Assembly: GCA_937930625.1 (NCBI GenBank)
Contig: CALHBW010000174.1
Location: 1 to 10,388, forward strand
Origin: an uncultured Saprospiraceae bacterium
Lineage (GTDB): Bacteria > Bacteroidota > Bacteroidia > Chitinophagales > Saprospiraceae
Direction: 5' to 3'
DNA: 10,388 bases
Shown here: one piece after another, positions 5,726 to 10,388 of the stretch
Position numbering within the stretch: the stretch's first letter is position 1
Layout of the letters: every line of letters starts with the position of its first letter
Notes under the pieces: model-generated
Databases searched by the model: none
Seen by the model: only the letters and a program-made list of their open reading frames with translations
Told to the model about the DNA's origin: nothing
Position numbers and translations under genes: made by a program

Positions 5726-8326
5726 ATGAAACGCATAGTATTGTTAAACGCCCTAATGATTTTAATGTTTTCTGCTGCTTTCGCCCAAAATTATGATGGG
5801 TTCAAAGCATGGGAACGCGGTGATATAATGTCCGCTAAAAACGCTTTTGAATCATTATACGACAGTAAAAAAACGCGTGTAGTCGGTGCTTACGGCTTGG
5901 CATTAGTTTATTCGGACGAACGCTACCCGGAGCGCGACATGAAACGCGCCTTCGATTATGTAAGCGAAGCCCGCGATGCACATAAGGAGTTGAAAGACTC
6001 GCAAAAAGCCGAATTGACGAAAAATAAATTCAAGTATTCGCTCATGAAAAATCTGCGCGACCAAATACTGAATACCGTCATTACAGAGGCAAAAGAGAAG
6101 AATACAGAAGAGGATTTAAATTATGTCGTTCAAAATTTCAAATTATCTTCCGAACCGAAAAAGGAAATATACCTTCTCCGAAATACTGCCGCACTCGAAA
6201 CCGCCAAATTGCTCAATACCTATGCAGATTATGCCAAAATCTACGAAAATTATGAGCGTAGAGACTTCACCCGCTACTCACCCGAAGTAGCCGATGAAGT
6301 AGATTTGGGATTATTTGAGGCTTTTGTCGCAGAAAACGGCTATAAGTTGGATAAATTCAAAAAGGCGCATCCACAAAGCCCCTTTTCATCGGGCAGCACA
6401 GCCGACAAATTCATAGCAGCCTACAAAACGGGCAAAGCCGAAACACTCGAAACATTCGCCAAAACATATTCCGGCAATACACTCGCGGATATTGCCAATA
6501 TAAAAGTTCAGATGATGCGCGGCACCAGACCCAACAAACCTACTGCATCCAATACATCCGGCAAGCCTGATAAATCTAACGACATTGCAAAACCCAAACC
6601 CAAGAAAAAATCGTGGGACGAACTCCTCACATGGATAAAACCCCAACTCAATGCCGGAAAATGGGATGAAGCAGCCCGTAAAATGGAAAAATACAAGCAG
6701 GATTTCACCAATTATCCGGCTTATTTGGAGTTATACGAATTGCTGACACGCCCCTCGGATATGATCACCCGGCGTCCTATAGCAGCCGCCAATTCTTCCG
6801 CTGATGAGCATATGTTGTGCCTGACAGCAGACGATAAAACGATGTATTTTGCAGGCGACTCACGCGACGACGGTGTAGGAAGTGATGATGTTTTCGTATC
6901 AAAATATTCAAACGGTAAATGGTCTAAACCAAAGGTAGTCAAAGACATCTGTACCCCCTACGGCGAAGTACCACTCTCCGTCAGTGCCGACGGCAAGCGT
7001 TTGATTCTCTACCAACCCGTTTATGATGAAAGAACTGACAAAACAAAAGGTGCGATTACTTACTCGGATAAAACTTCGAGAGGTTGGAGCAAAACCAAGC
7101 CCTTCCCTTCTCCGCTAAATAATAGCTATTGGCAAGCCGATGCCCAAATGACTGCCGACGGTCAAGGAATGATTCTAACGGTCATGCGAAAGGCAAGCGA
7201 TAAGCAAACTGACATTTATTATGTACCGAAAAATGGTAATAAATGGGGTGCACTCGTCAATCTCGGTAGCAATGTCAATACCCCCGGAAATGAACGTACA
7301 CCATACCTTCACCCGGATATGCAGACGCTATATTTCAGCTCCGACGGACGCGGTGGACTTGGCGGCATGGATGTTTTTATGACTACTCGTCAGGGCGATT
7401 CGTGGACATCGTGGAGCAGACCTGTCAATCTTGGTAGAGACATCAATACCACAGGTACAGATTGGGGGTACAAAATCACAGCAGACGGCGATCGTGCCTT
7501 CTTCGCATCGGGTAATCCCAGACAGGATTTATACGAAATCGACCTGCCTGAACGCTATCGTCCGGGTACAGTTGACCCTCTTGCAGCCTTAGATTCGGAA
7601 GGTAAAGGTAAAATCGACACCGAAACGAATGATATAGAAAAAGCAGCTAAGGAGAAAGAGGAAGCCGAAAGGTTGGCAGCGGAAAAAGCAGCCAAAGAGA
7701 AAGAAGATGCTGAAAAATTGGCAGCAGAAAAAGCAGCCAAAGAGAAGGAAGATGCTGAAAAATTAGCCGCAGAAAAAGCAGCTAAAGAGAAAGAAGATGC
7801 TGAAAAATTGGCAGCAGAAAAAGCAGCCAAAGAAAAAGAAGATGCTGAAAAATTAGCCGCAGAAAAGGCAGCTAAAGAAAAGGAAGATGCCGAAAGGTTG
7901 GCAGCAGAAGAAGCAGCTAAAGAAACCGTAGAAGTTGCCACCGCAACGCTTGAGGTTGCCGATGTAGAAGTCGCGATTGAAAAAGGACAAACCTACTCTT
8001 TCGCCGACCTGCTTTTCGGCTACAATTCTGCCCGTATCAATGCCGATTTTCATTATAATCTTGACCAAATCGCTACGGCACTCAACGAATCCGGCACTTC
8101 CATCACCGTAGCAGGACACACAGACGATAAAGGCTCACGCGCCTACAACTTAGAACTCTCTCAGCGCAGAGCCGAATCCGTAAAAACTTATCTGGTCAGC
8201 AAAGGTATTGACCCCGCCAAGATACAAGCCGTCGGCTACGGCAAAGCACAACCCATCGCCAGCAATGACACAGATGAAGGACGAGCAAAGAATCGTCGTG
8301 TAGAAATTGTTTTTGAACGACGGTAG
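5726..8326 (+). CDS. OmpA-family protein with TPR-like N-terminus, PD40 propeller and Lys/Glu-rich linker (PorE-like order)
   Basis: Probably a periplasm-facing outer-membrane anchor that binds peptidoglycan. The signal peptide is residues 1-20 (AFA before Gln21). The helical N-terminal half (about 22-345) looks TPR-like, with a low-complexity break near 266-296. Residues about 360-610 carry WD40-like/PD40 beta-propeller repeats, for example LTADDKTMYFAGD (366-378), SVSADGKRLILY (418-429) and PDMQTLYFSSDG (530-541). Residues 640-729 are six 15-residue AAKEKEDAEKLAAEK units, a probable long charged helix or coiled coil. The OmpA C-terminal domain spans about 757-865, with GHTDDKGS (797-804), Asp800 and Arg815 at the spacing of the peptidoglycan-binding pair known in OmpA proteins, and NRR at 856-858. 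TPR-PD40-OmpA recalls PorE of the type IX secretion system, but PorE also has a carboxypeptidase-regulatory-like domain, which I do not see; here a charged linker occupies that position. Any PorE role is inference. Confidence 0.92.
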   Translation: MKRIVLLNALMILMFSAAFAQNYDGFKAWERGDIMSAKNAFESLYDSKKTRVVGAYGLALVYSDERYPERDMKRAFDYVSEARDAHKELKDSQKAELTKNKFKYSLMKNLRDQILNTVITEAKEKNTEEDLNYVVQNFKLSSEPKKEIYLLRNTAALETAKLLNTYADYAKIYENYERRDFTRYSPEVADEVDLGLFEAFVAENGYKLDKFKKAHPQSPFSSGSTADKFIAAYKTGKAETLETFAKTYSGNTLADIANIKVQMMRGTRPNKPTASNTSGKPDKSNDIAKPKPKKKSWDELLTWIKPQLNAGKWDEAARKMEKYKQDFTNYPAYLELYELLTRPSDMITRRPIAAANSSADEHMLCLTADDKTMYFAGDSRDDGVGSDDVFVSKYSNGKWSKPKVVKDICTPYGEVPLSVSADGKRLILYQPVYDERTDKTKGAITYSDKTSRGWSKTKPFPSPLNNSYWQADAQMTADGQGMILTVMRKASDKQTDIYYVPKNGNKWGALVNLGSNVNTPGNERTPYLHPDMQTLYFSSDGRGGLGGMDVFMTTRQGDSWTSWSRPVNLGRDINTTGTDWGYKITADGDRAFFASGNPRQDLYEIDLPERYRPGTVDPLAALDSEGKGKIDTETNDIEKAAKEKEEAERLAAEKAAKEKEDAEKLAAEKAAKEKEDAEKLAAEKAAKEKEDAEKLAAEKAAKEKEDAEKLAAEKAAKEKEDAERLAAEEAAKETVEVATATLEVADVEVAIEKGQTYSFADLLFGYNSARINADFHYNLDQIATALNESGTSITVAGHTDDKGSRAYNLELSQRRAESVKTYLVSKGIDPAKIQAVGYGKAQPIASNDTDEGRAKNRRVEIVFERR
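7643..7912 (+). repeat. Six 45-bp tandem repeats inside the OmpA-family gene
   Basis: Six in-frame units, starting at 7643, 7688, 7733, 7778, 7823 and 7868, encode AAKEKEDAEKLAAEK with small changes. A seventh starts (AAKE) and then diverges. Units 2 and 4 use TTGGCA for Leu-Ala, while units 3 and 5 use TTAGCC, so the present array partly grew by duplication of a 90-bp pair. Length variation between strains is likely. Confidence 0.9.
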
Positions 8327-8551
8327 AAGAGAAGAGAGAGAAGAGAGGTGAGACGAGAGAGAAGATATTAAATTTCTCACGTCTCACATCTCTTGTCTCA
8401 CATCTCAAATCTCTTGTCTCTCCTCTCTCGTCTCACATCTCTTCTCTCTCCTCTCAAATCTCTTGTCTCTCCTCTCTCGTCTCACATCTCTTGTCTCTCC
8501 TCTCAAATCTCTCGTCTCTCGTCTCTCCTCTCAAATCTCTCTCGTCTCACC
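8326..8551. repeat. TCTCNNN heptamer array, inverted pair, after the OmpA-family gene
   Basis: Six complementary units (5 of 6 of form NNNGAGA) run from 8326 to 8367, starting on the last base of the TAG stop. A 7-base spacer (8368-8374) follows, then 23 uninterrupted TCTCNNN heptamers (8375-8535), one 9-base unit and a final TCTCACC ending at 8551. The register of 7 is unbroken from 8326 to 8535. In the 23 heptamers the variable triplet takes only seven values: ACA, AAA, TTG, TCC, TCG, TTC, ACG. The arms could fold as a hairpin just past the stop and so might stabilise or end the transcript. There are no long unique spacers, so this is not a CRISPR array. Confidence 0.88.
8403..8500. repeat. 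49-bp second-order tandem duplication within the heptamer array
   Basis: Heptamers 5-11 (8403-8451) and 12-18 (8452-8500) of the right arm have the same order of variable triplets, beginning AAA, TTG, TCC, TCG, ACA. They differ at one base (TTC in the first copy, TTG in the second). This records a recent block duplication of seven units. Confidence 0.85.
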
Positions 8552-8621
8552 CCTATATTAACCCAAAATTAAATTCTCCTGCTCGTCTCCTCTGCGACCA
8601 TACATTTTCCCGTTTTTATTG

Positions 8622-8629
8622 TACTTTTG
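8622..8629 (+). promoter_or_regulatory. Possible -7 box for the lamin-tail gene
   Basis: TACTTTTG fits the Bacteroidota TAnnTTTG consensus and lies 137 bases before the ATG at 8767. No good TTG-type -33 element is visible at the expected distance, so support is weak. If used, the heptamers at 8691-8739 would be in the leader. The rest of 8552-8690 holds nothing else I can identify. Confidence 0.3.
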
Positions 8630-8690
8630 CATTGAATTTAAAATTAAAATTCAGACAGAAAGCAAAGAGGAAGTTTAGGGCATGATTAAA

Positions 8691-8739
8691 TCTCTCATCC
8701 CAAATCTCTTTTCTCACCTCTCTTGTCTCTCGTCTAACA
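8691..8739. repeat. Seven-unit TCTCNNN heptamer array, single orientation
   Basis: Seven consecutive in-register heptamers (TCTCTCA, TCCCAAA, TCTCTTT, TCTCACC, TCTCTTG, TCTCTCG, TCTAACA) end 27 bases before the ATG of the lamin-tail gene. Unlike the other arrays it has no adjacent complementary arm. The nearest GAGA-type units are at 8326-8360, beyond the 8375-8551 array. Confidence 0.8.
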
Positions 8740-8766
8740 TATTCATTCAAAATTATAATTATACAT

Positions 8767-9867
8767 ATGAAAACAATTTTATTCACATTCTTCTCCATGT
8801 TTGTTGCGGTGGGTTTGATGGCTCAATGCAGCGACCTATTTATTTCCGAGTATCTCGAAGGCTCCAACAACAACAAAGCCCTCGAAATCTACAATCCTAC
8901 TCAGCAAGCTATCAATTTGAGTGGCTATGCTATCGGGCGTTTCAGCAACGGCTCTACCAATCCTTCATCCGACCCCGTAGTGCTACCTGATGTCATGCTT
9001 CAGCCTTACGATGTGTATGTCATCGTACTGGACAGACGCCAAGAAGACGGTACAGGTTTCGACCTTCCAGCTTGGAACGGCTATAATGTATTTGATATTC
9101 TGACGGATGAAATCACCAACGACACCATCATGGATTTTTGCAGAGACGAGCCGCGTCTTTTTGTACAATATGTTGACGATAACAGCGATGGTGCTTTTGA
9201 GTACAGCGATACCTACAACCCGGATTACGACCTCCAAGCCAAAGCCGATACTTTCGCCTGCCCCGATTATAATACCAACAACGGCATGAGCTATAATGGC
9301 AATGATGCAGTATTTCTCATTACAGGTAACTCAATAGCCAGCGATGGTAGTAATATTGTAGATGTAGTCGGTGTCATCGGTGAAAATCCTGAAAACACCA
9401 TCGGACAACCTGCATGGACAGATACTTTCGGCAAATGGGTCACGCGAGACATCACCATCGTGCGTCGTGCCGGAGTACAAGAAGGTTCGGGCGTAGTAGC
9501 CGCTGTTCTTAGTGATACACTCGCCTATAATGAATGGGATTATTACTGCAATAACGACTTTACCAATCTCGGTTCACACGAATGTAATTGTGACCCGAAT
9601 TTTGTTGGTATCAATGAAGTCGTCAATGAAATTCCGGTCAATGTACAGCCTAATCCTGCAAGCAATTGGTTGTTGGTCAATGCACCACAATACATCCAAC
9701 AAATTGAAGTGTATGATTTGGCAGGAAAGAAAGTTTTCCAACAAAATTATGACAACTTCAGCACCGAAATTCGCCTGAATGTCAATGATTATCAAAGTGG
9801 TATGTACGTAGTCAATGTTATTTTTGATGACAATCAACGTACTGTTAAGAAATTTGTAGTTAAGTAA
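8767..9867 (+). CDS. Secreted lamin-tail-domain protein with type IX sorting domain
   Basis: The signal peptide is residues 1-19 (GLMA region, then Gln20). Residues about 22-275 fit a lamin tail domain of the kind found with bacterial secreted nucleases: DLFISEYLEGSNNNKALEIY (23-42), NGNDAVFLITG (177-187), WVTRDITIVRR (224-234) and EWDYYCNNDFTNLGSHEC (256-273). Between the halves (about 92-176) is an insertion with an Asp-rich stretch, DDNSDGAFEYSD (137-148), which might bind calcium. Six cysteines (21, 125, 165, 261, 273, 275) all lie in the exported part. The C-terminal ~75 residues are a type A type IX sorting domain: VQPNPASNWLLV (293-304), EVYDLAGKKV (314-323), SGMYVVNV (344-351) and a KKFVVK end. 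No nuclease domain is present, so the protein may be a surface adhesin or binding protein rather than an enzyme. The ATG is set by the signal peptide; no Shine-Dalgarno is visible. Confidence 0.9.
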   Translation: MKTILFTFFSMFVAVGLMAQCSDLFISEYLEGSNNNKALEIYNPTQQAINLSGYAIGRFSNGSTNPSSDPVVLPDVMLQPYDVYVIVLDRRQEDGTGFDLPAWNGYNVFDILTDEITNDTIMDFCRDEPRLFVQYVDDNSDGAFEYSDTYNPDYDLQAKADTFACPDYNTNNGMSYNGNDAVFLITGNSIASDGSNIVDVVGVIGENPENTIGQPAWTDTFGKWVTRDITIVRRAGVQEGSGVVAAVLSDTLAYNEWDYYCNNDFTNLGSHECNCDPNFVGINEVVNEIPVNVQPNPASNWLLVNAPQYIQQIEVYDLAGKKVFQQNYDNFSTEIRLNVNDYQSGMYVVNVIFDDNQRTVKKFVVK

Positions 9868-10037
9868 TGATTAATGATTAATGGTCAATGGTCAATGGTT
9901 AATTTGTAGGACGCGAGCGAACGCAATCTTTTGCATTTTATTTGTTTTTTTTCATTGAAAATAAATGAACGTACACATACTACAAGAAATTAACCATTAA
10001 TCATTAACCATTAACCATTGACCATTAACCATTAAAC
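9865..10037. repeat. TAATGGT/ACCATTA heptamer arrays, inverted pair
   Basis: The left arm has five in-register units from 9865: TAATGAT twice, TAATGGT, CAATGGT twice. The first three bases are the TAA stop of the lamin-tail gene. The right arm has seven units (9989-10037) of ATTAACC type with single-base variants, ending six bases before the receptor ATG. The arms are complementary and could form a roughly 35-bp imperfect stem around the loop 9900-9988. No gene lies in the loop, and no clear promoter for the downstream receptor was found in it. Confidence 0.85.
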
Positions 10038-10043
10038 AAACAC

Positions 10044-10388
10044 ATGTTCAAACATATACTCTTCCTTATCGTACTCCCCTTATTTGCTTTCAATTTAAAT
10101 GCTCAAACTTACACGCTAAGTGGAAAAATTACGGACGGTGATTTGCTCGAACCACTTATTGGTGTTACAGTTTTTGCCGGAGAAAAAGGGGCTGTTACGG
10201 ATTTCAACGGCGATTATACACTTGAATTGCCGAATGGTACGCATGACGTCCAGTTCTCTTATGTCGGCTTTGAAGACCGCATGGAGACGGTTGTCATCAA
10301 TGGTGCGCCTATGCGAAAAGACATCGTGATGGGCGAATCGTCGGAAGTGCTACAAACCGTCACCGTCACCGCAGATATTGCCATTGAA
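10044..10388 (+). CDS. TonB-dependent receptor, N-terminal part (runs off the window)
   Basis: An open frame from ATG 10044 continues to the window end (115 codons, no stop). Residues 1-20 form a signal peptide (basic start, hydrophobic core, LNA before Gln21). Residues about 24-100 match the carboxypeptidase-regulatory-like beta-sandwich found at the N-terminus of many Bacteroidota TonB-dependent receptors: SGKITDG (26-32), PLIGVTVF (36-43), TDFNGDYTLELPNGTHDV (50-67) and FSYVGFED (69-76). LQTVTVTA then resembles the lead-in to the plug domain. Such receptors use TonB energy to import siderophores, vitamins or glycans; the substrate cannot be told. No SusD partner is visible because the window ends. 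The alternative, another surface protein with this domain, is less likely given the plug-like lead-in. Confidence 0.85.
   Translation, partial: MFKHILFLIVLPLFAFNLNAQTYTLSGKITDGDLLEPLIGVTVFAGEKGAVTDFNGDYTLELPNGTHDVQFSYVGFEDRMETVVINGAPMRKDIVMGESSEVLQTVTVTADIAIE

Noticed and set aside
7555..7941. Minus-strand open frame rich in Ser/Ala repeats
   Set aside because: It is the antisense shadow of the Lys/Glu/Ala repeat in the OmpA-family gene; repeated codons keep the opposite frame open.
8375..8551. CRISPR array
   Set aside because: The unit is 7 bp with three variable bases; there are no spacers of CRISPR length and no cas genes.
8491..8990. Two overlapping plus-strand open frames across the TCTCNNN arrays and the start of the lamin-tail gene
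   Set aside because: They translate pyrimidine-rich repeats into Ser/Leu-rich strings and the second overlaps a convincing gene in another frame.

Overview
The window looks like a chromosomal segment of a Bacteroidota bacterium, probably from a free-living or gliding lineage such as Saprospiria or Cytophagia. The support is a type IX secretion C-terminal sorting domain, a DUF5916/CBM9-like outer-membrane protein, a TonB-dependent receptor with an N-terminal carboxypeptidase-regulatory-like domain, a TAnnTTTG-type promoter, no strong Shine-Dalgarno sequences, and AT-rich gaps. I see no rRNA, tRNA, CRISPR array or transposase gene.

Layout. Positions 1-411 hold no gene but contain a small hairpin and a non-autonomous, MITE-like element (77-329) with 24-bp perfect terminal inverted repeats and an 8-bp target-site duplication. 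Then come two minus-strand genes: an aspartate kinase (412-1692) and, after a 623-bp gap full of short inverted repeats, a DUF5916 protein (2316-5000). A 725-bp divergent gap follows. The plus strand then carries an OmpA-family/PD40 protein (5726-8326), a secreted lamin-tail-domain protein with a type IX sorting signal (8767-9867), and the first 115 codons of a TonB-dependent receptor (10044 to the window end).

The coding content is mostly cell envelope: an outer-membrane barrel, a peptidoglycan-binding anchor whose domain order recalls the secretion component PorE, a secretion cargo, and a nutrient receptor. Aspartate kinase (entry to Lys/Thr/Met and diaminopimelate synthesis) is the metabolic exception. 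Gaps of 176-725 bp with separate repeat structures argue against a single tight operon.

The most unusual part is between the genes. All three gaps from 5001 to 10043 contain tandem arrays with an exact 7-bp period. Three heptamer families occur: ACGAGTT/AACTCGT, TCTCNNN, and TAATGGT/ACCATTA. They are usually arranged as head-to-head inverted pairs, so the transcript could fold into long hairpins. Two arrays begin inside the stop codon of the upstream gene. One gap (5020-5342) is a nested palindrome built from three unrelated repeat classes: 7-mers outside, a 32-bp arm in the middle, 9-mers inside. The period resembles the heptanucleotide STRR repeats known from cyanobacteria, but the mirrored, gene-boundary-hugging arrangement is the observation most worth following up.
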